From: Bradyrhizobium sp. JYMT SZCCT0428
GTDB lineage: Bacteria > Pseudomonadota > Alphaproteobacteria > Rhizobiales > Xanthobacteraceae
DNA length: 64,000 bases
Assembly: GCF_018131075.1 (NCBI RefSeq)
Contig: NZ_JAFCLS010000006.1
Location: 62,001 to 126,000 of the forward strand
Direction: 5' to 3'
Below the pieces are notes generated by a model, which did not search any database, was not told where the DNA came from, and saw nothing but the letters and a program-made list of their open reading frames with translations. The position numbers and the translations under genes were made by a program. Below are positions 39,771 through 47,483 of this stretch, in pieces; position 1 is the stretch's first letter, and the number at the start of each line of letters is the position of its first letter.

Positions 39771-40739
39771 ATGGTTGATACGCTCCACTCGCTTACCACT
39801 TCGGGATTGTCGCCGAAGAAGCAGATCCAGTGCTGGTCGGATGCACTGACGGATCTTTGCGGCCAATTTGACATAGATCCGTTGAAAGCTTCGTCGCTCG
39901 AAGCGCGTGTCAACTACACGACGGTCTCAAAGCTGAAGCTCTGCCAGATCGAGGTCAGCCAGCATCGCATCGCGCACACCGTGTCCCGTTCAAAAGCGAG
40001 CGAGCATCCCTACGTCAAGATATTGTTTCAGACGCACGGCGTTTCCTATTTCGAGCAGGAGGGCCGGCGTATCGATCTGATGCCCGGCGATTGTCTTGCC
40101 TACGATGTATCCTGTCCGCATACGATCGTCAGTCCGGCGCTGACGCGCCACGAAGTCGTCATCGTGCCGAAGGCGCTGCTGCAGGAGCGCGGCTTCCATA
40201 CGGCGCGGATGTCGGCGTGCAAGCTCTCGGCGCGCACAGGCACCGGCCGGATTGCCTATGACTTCGTTCATGCGGCATTTGACCAGGCTGCGAGGCTGTC
40301 GCCGAACAACGCGGTCGTCGTCGCCGATTCGCTGATCGATCTGTTGCTGTTGCCGCTGCGCGAGGCGGACGCGAGTTTCGATCGCGGTGGCCCCGAGGCG
40401 ATGTATATTCGCGCCCAGGCCTTCATCCGCGAACATCTGCGCGATCCTGATCTGTGCATCGATCAGATTTCCGCGGCACTGGGCTGCACCAAGCGTTACC
40501 TGCACATGCTGTTCAGCGACCGGGGCATGACCGTCAGCGACTATATCTGGCAGGCACGGTTGCAGAACTGCCGCCATGAACTGGAGACGCATGGCGGCAA
40601 GACCGTCACGGATGTCGCATTCTCATGGGGCTTTTCGAGTTCGTCCCATTTCAGCCGGGTCTTCCGCAGGTATTTCGGCATCGTTCCGTCTTCGATCCAG
40701 AAGGCGCAGCACAACAGCCCGGCTCCAGACGCTTCCTGA
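39771..40739 (+). CDS. AraC family transcriptional regulator, probable controller of xoxF
   Basis: 322 aa. The N-terminal ~200 residues form an AraC-binding-like (FeaR-type) sensor domain (SEHPYVKILFQTHGVSYFEQEGRR, LMPGDCLAYDVSCPHT). The C-terminal ~100 residues carry two helix-turn-helix motifs (LCIDQISAALGCTKRYLHMLFSDRG and KTVTDVAFSWGFSSSSHFSRVFRRYFG). It is divergent from xoxF, with the two-box repeat and a FixK-type box between them. Inference: it activates xoxF, and through the second repeat site also pqqA or the neighbouring operon. Ligand unknown. Confidence 0.88.
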   Translation: MVDTLHSLTTSGLSPKKQIQCWSDALTDLCGQFDIDPLKASSLEARVNYTTVSKLKLCQIEVSQHRIAHTVSRSKASEHPYVKILFQTHGVSYFEQEGRRIDLMPGDCLAYDVSCPHTIVSPALTRHEVVIVPKALLQERGFHTARMSACKLSARTGTGRIAYDFVHAAFDQAARLSPNNAVVVADSLIDLLLLPLREADASFDRGGPEAMYIRAQAFIREHLRDPDLCIDQISAALGCTKRYLHMLFSDRGMTVSDYIWQARLQNCRHELETHGGKTVTDVAFSWGFSSSSHFSRVFRRYFGIVPSSIQKAQHNSPAPDAS

Positions 40740-40912
40740 GTTCCTCAACTCGCAACAGCGTCCCCTGATCTGAACGCGATCCGTAGATCGAAGCTCCGAT
40801 GACGCGGCGGCTCGTCGCCCAATGGAGCCTTGCCTGGCCCGGTTCCTTACGGGCTTTTGGCGGCACAAACATTGCTTTGATCATCCCGCCGGAGAACACA
40901 GGAGCGGGACGG

Positions 40913-41305
40913 ATGAAGCGAATCATCCTTTTTCTGGGAATTTTCGGTTGTTCCGTTGCAGGGGTCGGCGCGCGCGACCTTGGTCAATGGGAAAACGCGG
41001 ATCCTGCGATCCGGCAGTGGTACCAATCGCTGATGCAGCCCGACGCTCCCAGCGCATCATGCTGCGGCGAGGCTGACGCCTACTGGGCCGATGAAATCCA
41101 CGTCCGGGATGGCAAGACCTACGTGCGCATCACCGATGACCGGCCGGATGAACCGCTCGGCCGGCCCCACGTCAAGAATGGAACGGAAATCGAAATCCCG
41201 CACTACAAGCTCAAATGGGACCAGTCGAATCCCACGGGGCACGGCGTCGTTTTCATGAACCGCAACGGTCACGTGTTCTGTTACGTCCAGCCCGGCGGCG
41301 TATGA
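40913..41305 (+). CDS. Exported hypothetical protein in the methanol island
   Basis: 130 aa, function unknown. Signal peptide MKRIILFLGIFGCSVAGVGA. The mature part starts RDLGQWENADPAIRQWYQSL, has a Cys pair (SASCCGEADAYWADEIHV) and a further Cys near the end (HVFCYVQPGG). Upstream GGAGCGGGACGG supports Met 40913; the frame is open from 40799 but without a leader. It is small, cysteine-containing and periplasmic, a pattern shared with several neighbours. Confidence 0.75.
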   Translation: MKRIILFLGIFGCSVAGVGARDLGQWENADPAIRQWYQSLMQPDAPSASCCGEADAYWADEIHVRDGKTYVRITDDRPDEPLGRPHVKNGTEIEIPHYKLKWDQSNPTGHGVVFMNRNGHVFCYVQPGGV

Positions 41306-41313
41306 GCGCTTGA

Positions 41314-41568
41314 TCAGCCCATCGGAACATGCGGACAGATGCTCGGCCGCTTCTGGGACCCACGCTTGTCGATCGGCACATTGCAATTGTCGATCCGCTG
41401 CTCATCCATCCATTTCCTGCCGAGCCGTTCCTTGCCGGTCAGTGTTGCAGGCGGGTTTGCGGAGCCCGGTGTCGGCTGCCCGAGTTGCGAGTTGTCCTGG
41501 GCCTCGACCGCCGTCGCGAGGCCAATCGCGAGGAAGGCTCCGAGCGTTCCGCAGATCAATGGTCGCAT
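41314..41568 (-). CDS. Small exported hypothetical protein
   Basis: 84 aa, function unknown. MRPLICGTLGAFLAIGLATAVEAQ is a signal peptide. The mature chain (DNSQLGQPTPGSANPPATLTG...GRKWMDEQRIDNCNVP...SICPHVPMG) has two cysteines. It is convergent with the preceding gene, 8 bp between stops. Met at 41568 is preferred over one nine codons earlier because it begins the leader. Confidence 0.65.
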   Translation of the reverse strand: MRPLICGTLGAFLAIGLATAVEAQDNSQLGQPTPGSANPPATLTGKERLGRKWMDEQRIDNCNVPIDKRGSQKRPSICPHVPMG

Positions 41569-41727
41569 GTGATTAGCCTCGCAAATTGTAGACACTGATC
41601 GGAAACATGAGGTGCGCCCGATTAGACAACAGCGAGATTCGACCCGCCACCCGGAACCCGTGGCCTCCGAACCGGTTGCTCATCCGTCCTGCGTGCCGGG
41701 GCGCACGGCAGGTCCAAGGAGGATCAG

Positions 41728-42057
41728 ATGAACACGAAACGACTCATTCTCGCGGCTTGCTCGATCGCTGTTCTGAGCATCGGCAGCGCAATGGCCGCCC
41801 CGTGCGACACCAGCGGTCGCGCCGCAAACCTGAAGGATGCGGGTTCCGGACCTGCATCGGTTGGCACCGGCCAGACCACCGGCATGGCTTCCGATGCCAA
41901 GGAACACGCGCCAACCAGCACGATGAACCGCGCCGCCAGCGATGTTGCAGCGTCTTCGCAGGATACGCAAAAGCAGATGCAAGGTCAGCCGACGGCGGCG
42001 CAGCAGGCCCAAGGCGCCAAGTCTGATCAGCTAATGGCCGAAAAGGCCTGTGATTAG
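41728..42057 (+). CDS. Exported hypothetical protein, Gln/Ala/Ser-rich
   Basis: 109 aa. Signal peptide MNTKRLILAACSIAVLSIGSAMAAP. The mature part is hydrophilic and probably disordered (SGPASVGTGQTTGMASDAKEH, SSQDTQKQMQGQPTAAQQAQ), with one Cys near each end. AGGAGG is 6-8 nt before the ATG. Function unknown; similar short proteins are common in Bradyrhizobium. Confidence 0.7.
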   Translation: MNTKRLILAACSIAVLSIGSAMAAPCDTSGRAANLKDAGSGPASVGTGQTTGMASDAKEHAPTSTMNRAASDVAASSQDTQKQMQGQPTAAQQAQGAKSDQLMAEKACD

Positions 42058-42165
42058 GACAGCTGTGATTTGGCCGGGACCGCCGATCGTGATCGGCTGT
42101 GGCTAGCCGCGATACAGAGATATTCGGCGTGCTCATTGACCGGCACGCCGCTGCACCGAACAGCG

Positions 42166-42777
42166 TCAGGGCCCGTCCTTCGGCGGAAGAATCGGAGCGG
42201 GCAGCGGCGCGAATTCGATATTGCCGGCTTCACCGGTCAGGAACGATAGATCGAGCGGACCGCCGCTCATCGGATCGCCGCCCGGCGCAGCCGTCGGGCG
42301 CAGTGTCGAGACATCGGAGGGTCCCTCAGGCGCAGGTTGTCCATTGCCGGATCCGTAATCGGCCGCGCGTCCACCCTGCGGATGGCCTTTCATGATCTCG
42401 TCGCGCGCCGCGGTCACCTTGTGGGCGAGCGCCGCGGAATAGGGCAAGCGATGGGCCCGCGGCTGACCGCTCGGAAGATTGGCCGCATCGAGTTCCTCGA
42501 CCCAGATATGCACCGCGCCAGGATCGCGATCGAGCGGGTTCGGCTCAACGACCCGCGCCCACAACAATTGGAACTGCGACGGCAGCGGTGCGGGCGCCGA
42601 CCAGCCGGCCAAGCCCTCGATGCGGAAAAACGCCACGCAGTAGTAGACGCTGGTGACAAGCACGGCCGCTGCTTTGAGCTTCCAGGAGACGCGGGCGCGC
42701 AACGCAATGACCAGCAACAACGCCGCCAGCAGCGCGTAGGCGATCGACAGACCCAGGATTTCCTTCTGCAATTCCAT
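42166..42777 (-). CDS. Membrane-anchored hypothetical protein, third gene of TolQ-like operon
   Basis: 203 aa, no family recognised. Two N-terminal hydrophobic segments (LSIAYALLAALLLVIALRA and LKAAAVLVTSVYYCVAFFRI) are followed by a periplasmic or cytosolic domain with WARVVEPNPLDRDPGAVHIWVEELDAANLPSGQPRAHRLPY. A long Gly/Pro-rich tail (PEGPSDVSTLRPTAAPGGDPM) ends it. It starts 2 bp after the stop of the preceding gene, so the products are made together. Confidence 0.7.
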   Translation of the reverse strand: MELQKEILGLSIAYALLAALLLVIALRARVSWKLKAAAVLVTSVYYCVAFFRIEGLAGWSAPAPLPSQFQLLWARVVEPNPLDRDPGAVHIWVEELDAANLPSGQPRAHRLPYSAALAHKVTAARDEIMKGHPQGGRAADYGSGNGQPAPEGPSDVSTLRPTAAPGGDPMSGGPLDLSFLTGEAGNIEFAPLPAPILPPKDGP

Positions 42778-42779
42778 GG

Positions 42780-43412
42780 TCAGCCACTTTTGCTCGGCCG
42801 CCTGCGCAGTGTCTGCAGCAGCGATTTCTCGTGATGGTTGACATCGACGATGCCGCCGCCGGCGTCTATCGAGAAGCGGACGGCGGTGCGTTCGGTGCCC
42901 GCGCTTTGCATCATCATCTTGTCGTAGTGGACGACCTGAACCGTCGGATTGAGCTTCTCGACCTTCACCGAAACCGGCACGGGTTCGCGGCCCATCGCGA
43001 TAAAATGATAGATATTCACGGTGTATTCGCCGGCGACGATGCCGCGGATGCTGACCGTCTCCTGGCGGATCGGCGACAGGACCTTGCGGCCGTTGACCAG
43101 AATGAAATCGTTGGCGCCACCGCGATCGTCGCGGTCGAGCAGCATGAATCCAGCCTCGCGCCGCCGATACCAGACCATATTGCCAAGCGGGTCCTGAACG
43201 AACATGTCGAAGTCATCAGGATGCTGGTCGGGCCAGGCCATCGTGACCAGGAATTCCGCCTTGCTGTCGATCTTGCCATCCTTTGCCTCGGGCGCGATGG
43301 CGAGCAATGCGACGAAGAACAGGAAGGCGAGGACCTGCAGCGCCTTGAACAGCATGACCGCGAACGGATCGAACGGCTCCTCCTGCGGCATGAGGTCATA
43401 TTCGTCGATCAT
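42780..43412 (-). CDS. Single-pass membrane protein with exported beta domain, second gene of TolQ-like operon
   Basis: 210 aa. The N terminus MIDEYDLMPQEEPFDPFAVMLFKALQVLAFLFFVALLAIAPEA is one membrane anchor with a short cytosolic stretch, the topology of ExbD, TolR or MotB. The exported domain (AWPDQHPDDFDMFVQDPLGNMVWYRRREAGFMLLDRDDRGGAND...SIRGIVAGEYTVNIYHF) is a beta sandwich by pattern and vaguely recalls DUF2135/YfaP, not ExbD. ATGA overlap with the upstream TolQ-like gene implies coupled translation. It may be the partner of the proton channel. Confidence 0.72.
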   Translation of the reverse strand: MIDEYDLMPQEEPFDPFAVMLFKALQVLAFLFFVALLAIAPEAKDGKIDSKAEFLVTMAWPDQHPDDFDMFVQDPLGNMVWYRRREAGFMLLDRDDRGGANDFILVNGRKVLSPIRQETVSIRGIVAGEYTVNIYHFIAMGREPVPVSVKVEKLNPTVQVVHYDKMMMQSAGTERTAVRFSIDAGGGIVDVNHHEKSLLQTLRRRPSKSG

Positions 43413-44179
43413 TCCGCCGCCTCAGGCCTGTTCTCCAGGATCGAAACGACGCGAACTTCCGTCAGCCCGACGGCGAAGGCAAACAGCTTCGCGGTCGCGT
43501 CGTCGAGCATGTAGTACTGGATCCGGACGAGGATGGAACCGACGAGACCGGCGAGCGTCGTGTACATGGCGACCGCCATGCCGTCGCTCATCAGATTCAT
43601 CGAAGACCTGACCGTGCTGCGGTCGCTGGGATCTAACCCCGCAATCGGCGCCAGCATCATGATGAAGCCGATGATCGTGCCGAGCAGGCCAAGCTTCATC
43701 AGCGTGTCACTGGCGAAGGCGCCAAACTGGTTGGAGCCGCGTAGCCGGCTGGCCAGCCCGCGCAGCAGCAGCGTCTGATCGAGCTTCCGGGATCCCTGCA
43801 GGCGTGCCTTGACGGCAAGGTCGCGAATGTGGGCCGCGACCAGACCGGTTGGTAGCAGGCCGGCGCCTTCGACGACCACGGCGTCGCCGTCAAGATCGAG
43901 GCGACCCGATCCGGACGCGATCAATGCGCCGGTGCGGCGCGCCGCGTCGCCCTCGCGTGCGATCACGATCGTGCGCCACAGGCAGTGCAGCGACGTCGCG
44001 ACATAGAGCAGAGCGATGATCGGCGAGAGATAGGTCCGATCGCCAGCGATCATCTGCCGAACGAGGCCGAAGCGCCACAACAGAAAGAACGCAAAAATCC
44101 ACAGCCCGGTGAAGACCAGCCATCGCAACAGAGGCCCGCGGTCACCAAAAGAATCAAGATCGCCACTCGCCGTTGGCAT
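43409..44179 (-). CDS. MotA/TolQ/ExbB-type proton channel family protein
   Basis: 256 aa inner-membrane protein. Two N-terminal helices (LLRWLVFTGLWIFAFFLLWRFG, YLSPIIALLYVATSLHCLW), a large cytosolic loop, then the family core FASDTLMKLGLLGTIIGFIMMLAPIAGL and SDGMAVAMYTTLAGLVGSILVRIQYYML, which match the conserved proline-and-glycine helices of TolQ and MotA. GAGG 8 nt before the ATG at 44179 sets the start over Met 44197, which lies in a tandem repeat. First gene of a three-gene operon with no TolR, ExbD or TonB beside it; the usual partner is replaced by two unfamiliar proteins. Confidence 0.82.
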   Translation of the reverse strand: MPTASGDLDSFGDRGPLLRWLVFTGLWIFAFFLLWRFGLVRQMIAGDRTYLSPIIALLYVATSLHCLWRTIVIAREGDAARRTGALIASGSGRLDLDGDAVVVEGAGLLPTGLVAAHIRDLAVKARLQGSRKLDQTLLLRGLASRLRGSNQFGAFASDTLMKLGLLGTIIGFIMMLAPIAGLDPSDRSTVRSSMNLMSDGMAVAMYTTLAGLVGSILVRIQYYMLDDATAKLFAFAVGLTEVRVVSILENRPEAAE

Positions 44180-44186
44180 CCGGACA

Positions 44187-44242
44187 CCTCGACCCAAGAA
44201 CCTGGACCCAAGAACCTCGACCTAAGAACCTCGACCCAAGAG
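44187..44242. repeat. Four exact-length 14-nt tandem repeats (CCTCGACCCAAGAA)
   Basis: Units at 44187, 44201, 44215 and 44229 differ at one or two bases. The array ends 8 nt before the TolQ-like start codon and so forms its untranslated leader. Copy-number change would alter spacing between promoter and gene. Confidence 0.8.
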
Positions 44243-44371
44243 AACGCCAACCTTCCACATGTCGCATGGGCAGGCAAACCGAATTCGTCAAATGGCGATT
44301 CAAGCTTCCGTTGGGCACAGGGTCTTTCACGGGCCATGCGCTATGTCGCTCATGCCGCGAGGCGTTCCGCA

Positions 44372-44408
44372 TTTGCCCAAGAGAGAAGTAACTTTGTCCG
44401 AGAGAGAA
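44372..44408 (+). promoter_or_regulatory. Two-box direct repeat in the pqqA / TolQ-like intergenic region
   Basis: Box 1 TTTGCCCAAGAGAGAA (44372-44387) and box 2 TTTGTCCGAGAGAGAA (44393-44408), 21-nt period. Matches the xoxF/araC site in sequence, box length and spacing. It is 127 bp before pqqA and about 190 bp before the divergent TolQ-like operon. Confidence 0.65.
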
Positions 44409-44535
44409 ATTTCGGGCCGTAAGTGCGGCACTCTAGCGTTGTGCCGTCGATGTTCCATACTTGCGCTGCGTCCGGGGCGGCCCTAGGTTCTGCTCCGGCG
44501 TGAACGTCGCGCCAAACTAGTTGGGAGGACCCCGA

Positions 44536-44616
44536 ATGACTTGGAAGACTCCGAAGATCGTCGAAGTGTCGGTGGGCATGGAAATCAACATGTACGCCTG
44601 CGCATCGCGCAAGTAG
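44536..44616 (+). CDS. pqqA: Coenzyme PQQ precursor peptide PqqA
   Basis: The 26-residue substrate from which PQQ is made: PqqE (with PqqD) links the Glu and Tyr side chains. The sequence begins MTWKTPKIVEVSVGMEIN and ends MYACASRK, with the conserved Glu-x-x-x-Tyr (EINMY) intact at residues 16-20. GGGAGG at 44522-44527 lies 8 nt before the ATG. No pqqB, C, D or E follows in the window, so this is either a separate pqqA or an additional copy. It is positioned in the XoxF island, where PQQ demand is highest. Confidence 0.92.
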   Translation: MTWKTPKIVEVSVGMEINMYACASRK

Positions 44617-44677
44617 ACTGCATCGAAACGTTCTGCCCGGCTCTGGCTGCACTCTGCTGCTACGAGCCGTGGCAGGC

Positions 44678-44745
44678 GTCCGGTTCAAGATCTGGTCCGG
44701 CTCAAGATTTAGTCCGGCGCGAGATTTAGCCGGCTCAGTATTTCA
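44678..44745. repeat. 17-nt tandem repeats downstream of pqqA
   Basis: GTCCGG(T/C)(T/G)C(A/G)AGAT(C/T)T(G/A) units at 44678, 44695 and 44712 plus a partial fourth from 44729. They occupy the 394-bp gap (44617-45010) after pqqA, in which no other gene is visible. Confidence 0.7.
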
Positions 44746-45010
44746 GAACATCGGCTCGCGAAATTACGCAGCGCCCAACTCCCTTTGCATTGATCGGCTT
44801 GTGTCGAAAGTCTCGACGCCGTCAGGCTACTTGCAGAAGAAGCTTGGCATTCCATTTTCCCTCATTGGCGCCCTCGCGCCGGCATCGGCTGCCATGGCCG
44901 GAATTCAGGGAATAGGTCTTCCGATTCCTTGGCGGCCGCCACCTGCGCCATGCTAGGGTGCCGGCAGTGACGCCTCGTTCATTCCCGTCGTTTTCATTCG
45001 TGGCTCGTGG

Positions 45011-45877
45011 ATGCCAATTCGTTCGAACACCTGCCGGGCGGTATTCGTCTGTCTCTCTGCGCTGCTTCCGGGTGGTGTTTGCGCGGAGGGCATTGATACC
45101 GAGCATCTGTTCGGCTTCATGATCGGCACGGATATCGGCAGTGTCGGCGAGCGCGAGCTGCAGAGCGAGACCACCGGACGATTTTCTAAGAATGGCGGAA
45201 AGTACCGCGCGATCGGGCAGGAATTCGAATTGGAATTCGTGCCTGCCAAAAATGTCCGCGTGGAGTTGGGAACCAGCTTTGCGTCCCATTATATCCGCGG
45301 CGTTCCCGGTCTGGAGGATCGGCGCCAGTTGTCGTGGGAAGGCGTGTCCTTGGACCTGCGCTACCGGTTTCTCGATCGGGACGCGGCCCCATTTGGCTTT
45401 ACCGTCGCGGTAGAAAGCCACGGCAGCCGCATTGACGAGACCACGGCAGCGGCGGTGCGAAGCTACGGGGCGGGACTAACACTGGCGTTCGACCGCGAAA
45501 TAATTCCGAACGTCGCCGTCGCTGCACTCAATCTGATCTACCAGCCGGAATGGACGCGCGTTGTCGGCACCGGAGCCGCAGAGCAGGAATCGACCATCGG
45601 TGCTGCGCTCGCCTTGATGGTGCAAACACGTCCGGGCTTTTTTCTCGGCGGCGAAGCCCGCTATCTCAGGCAGTATGAAGGGATCGGGTTGAAGGAATTC
45701 GAAGGCCAGGCGCTGTTTGTCGGGCCCACGGCCTATTTTCAATTGTCGCCGCGCTCACGATTGACCGCGGCCTGGAGCGTTCAGGCATGGGGACGTCCGG
45801 CCGGATCGAATGCGGCGCTCGACCTCGTCAACTTCGAGCGCCATCACGCGCGGCTGATTTTCGGCGTTAATTTTTGA
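45011..45877 (+). CDS. Outer-membrane beta-barrel protein, function unknown
   Basis: 288 aa. Signal peptide MPIRSNTCRAVFVCLSALLPGGVCA. The mature chain alternates polar and hydrophobic residues in about ten strands (FELEFVPAKNVRVELGTSFASHYIRG, VSLDLRYRFLDRDAAPFGFTVAVES, YQPEWTRVVGTGAAEQESTIGAALAL) and ends in an aromatic residue (RLIFGVNF), the BAM recognition signal. No enzymatic motif is seen. In the methanol island a channel or structural role in the outer membrane is possible. Confidence 0.75.
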   Translation: MPIRSNTCRAVFVCLSALLPGGVCAEGIDTEHLFGFMIGTDIGSVGERELQSETTGRFSKNGGKYRAIGQEFELEFVPAKNVRVELGTSFASHYIRGVPGLEDRRQLSWEGVSLDLRYRFLDRDAAPFGFTVAVESHGSRIDETTAAAVRSYGAGLTLAFDREIIPNVAVAALNLIYQPEWTRVVGTGAAEQESTIGAALALMVQTRPGFFLGGEARYLRQYEGIGLKEFEGQALFVGPTAYFQLSPRSRLTAAWSVQAWGRPAGSNAALDLVNFERHHARLIFGVNF

Positions 45878-46000
45878 GCCTGTGGGCCTGACTCGAGGTC
45901 GCCAGGTTGCCGGATTTTCACGGTGTGGTGAAACTTTTCGCTGCCTGCTACGTAGCTGTTTGTGTTATCTATTCAACGCACTAGCTCTGGGATCTCAGGC

Positions 46001-46237
46001 ATGAATGCGATCGATCTGGTACTGACAGTGTGTGCCGTGCTGTCGCCGGCCACCTGCGAAGAGAGGCATCTGGTGTTTTCCTCGGATGTTTCCCCGCGGC
46101 AATGCGTCATGGCTGCGCAGCCCTATATCGCGCAATGGGTGGGCGAGCATCCGAAATGGACCGCGGTGAAGTGGCGCTGCGAATATCCGCGCCCCAACGA
46201 CCGGGCGGATAAGGGCGAAGCTGCGCCCGCAGGCTGA
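46001..46237 (+). CDS. Small hypothetical protein with conserved cysteines
   Basis: 78 aa. MNAIDLVLTVCAVLSPATCEERHLVF then SPRQCVMAAQPYIAQWVGEHPKWTAVKWRCEYPRP. Four cysteines and a short hydrophobic start suggest a secreted disulfide-bonded protein. The frame opens at 45962, but this Met begins the recognisable part. I recall similar ~75-aa proteins in rhizobial genomes without an assigned role. Confidence 0.65.
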   Translation: MNAIDLVLTVCAVLSPATCEERHLVFSSDVSPRQCVMAAQPYIAQWVGEHPKWTAVKWRCEYPRPNDRADKGEAAPAG

Positions 46238-46264
46238 AGCCATCGTGTCAGGGCGTCGCAAGGA

Positions 46265-46618
46265 CTATTTGTTGCAGTCCTTTAAATCCTTGTCGGCAAT
46301 CGAAAACACGGCATCCGCCTTGATTTCGATATCTCTCACCAGACATTGCCTTGCGTCGGGATAGCTCACCTTGGCATCGTAGCGTCCCGGCTCCACGCCG
46401 GTGATGCGCAGGCGTTCGTCGTGGTCGACCTCCTTGTCCTTGTCGTTCAGGGTCAGATTAGGTCCCCAGGCGTCCTTCCCGGCCGGCGATAGCTGGAAAC
46501 CCGATATTGTCGAGGTGGTCAGGTTCCAGAGCCGGATGCCCTTGCCCTTGCTCTGCGCGGCGAGTTCGCCGGCGCCCACCGACAACAGCACGACCAAGGC
46601 CAGTATCCATCGCATCAT
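46265..46618 (-). CDS. Exported hypothetical protein
   Basis: 117 aa, unknown function. Signal peptide MMRWILALVVLLSVGAGELAAQ. A single beta-rich domain (GIRLWNLTTSTISGFQLSPAGKDAWGPNLTLNDKDKEVDHDERLRI...YDAKVSYPDARQCLVRDIEI) ends CNK, so two cysteines can pair. It is convergent with the gene at 46001. The Met six codons upstream of 46618 is a weaker start. Confidence 0.7.
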   Translation of the reverse strand: MMRWILALVVLLSVGAGELAAQSKGKGIRLWNLTTSTISGFQLSPAGKDAWGPNLTLNDKDKEVDHDERLRITGVEPGRYDAKVSYPDARQCLVRDIEIKADAVFSIADKDLKDCNK

Positions 46619-46727
46619 CAGATTCTCCCGCGGCAAACCTCAAGCGCTTGCTACCTTATCAGACGTTTCCGGTTTTTCGCCGCCTCGAAATTTTCTGGTG
46701 CCTTCGCTGAATGAGGTCAAGCACCTA

Positions 46728-47483
46728 TCAGGCATCCCGCTCGGTGAGACCGCCGTCGATCCGCCGCATGATGTCCGACTTGATTGCAGCGATCTCGGCG
46801 TCGCCCCGCGCGCGACGGGGCGTGCCGATGGGCAGCTCGGCAACAACCCGCGCCGGTCGCGGCGACAACAGGAACAGTCGGTCGCCGAGACGGGCCGCAT
46901 CCTCCACGTCATGGGTGACCAGCAGCGTCATTACGGAACGGCCGTCGACCAGCATGGCAATCTGATCGCGCAGACGGACGGCGAGGGCGTCATCGAGCGA
47001 GGCCAGCGGTTCGTCGAGAATGAGGAAATCCGGCTCGATGGCGAATGCGCGGGCGAGCGCGACGCGCCGGGCAAGGCCGAGTGATAATTCGCCGGGGAAA
47101 TGCTTGCGATGCGCGCCCAATTCCAGAATTTCGAACAGCGCTGAAAGCTTCGCCTCGTCGGCCAGAGGTGCGACAAGCCGCACGTTTTCCTCGACCGATC
47201 GCCATGGCAGCAGTCGCGGTTCCTGGAACACGACGCCGATCCGTGCGCCGGCGGGACGCACGACGCGCCCTTGAAAGTCGTGGTCGAGGCCGGCGAGAAT
47301 CCTCAGCATGGTGCTCTTGCCGCAGCCGGATGGGCCAACGAACACGCCTACCTCTCCTGCATCGAGCGCAAAGGCCAGGCCGGCGATCACCTCGTGCTGT
47401 TCGCCCGCCGCGTTCCTGAATTTCTTGCTGGCGATGTCGACGTCAAGCCGCACGGGGGCGCCACCGGGATAGCCGGGCCTCAA
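46728..47483 (-). CDS. ABC transporter ATP-binding protein (SsuB/TauB-type)
   Basis: 251 aa ATPase of a nitrate/sulfonate/taurine-type importer. Walker A GPSGCGKSTMLRILAG, Q-loop VVFQEPRLLPW, Walker B DFLILDEPLASLDDAL. The signature motif is degenerate: LSLGLARR in place of LSGGQ-x-R. It overlaps the permease gene; the GTG at 47453 would shorten the overlap to 11 bp and is an alternative start. Third gene of a binding protein-permease-ATPase operon. Confidence 0.87.
   Translation of the reverse strand: MRPGYPGGAPVRLDVDIASKKFRNAAGEQHEVIAGLAFALDAGEVGVFVGPSGCGKSTMLRILAGLDHDFQGRVVRPAGARIGVVFQEPRLLPWRSVEENVRLVAPLADEAKLSALFEILELGAHRKHFPGELSLGLARRVALARAFAIEPDFLILDEPLASLDDALAVRLRDQIAMLVDGRSVMTLLVTHDVEDAARLGDRLFLLSPRPARVVAELPIGTPRRARGDAEIAAIKSDIMRRIDGGLTERDA

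Noticed and set aside
44187..44745. Short tandem repeats around pqqA as a possible CRISPR array
   Set aside because: Units of 14 and 17 nt are directly adjacent without spacers, and no cas gene is present.
44617..45010. Search for pqqB or pqqD directly after pqqA
   Set aside because: No frame with PqqB or PqqD motifs is present. The gap holds repeats only.
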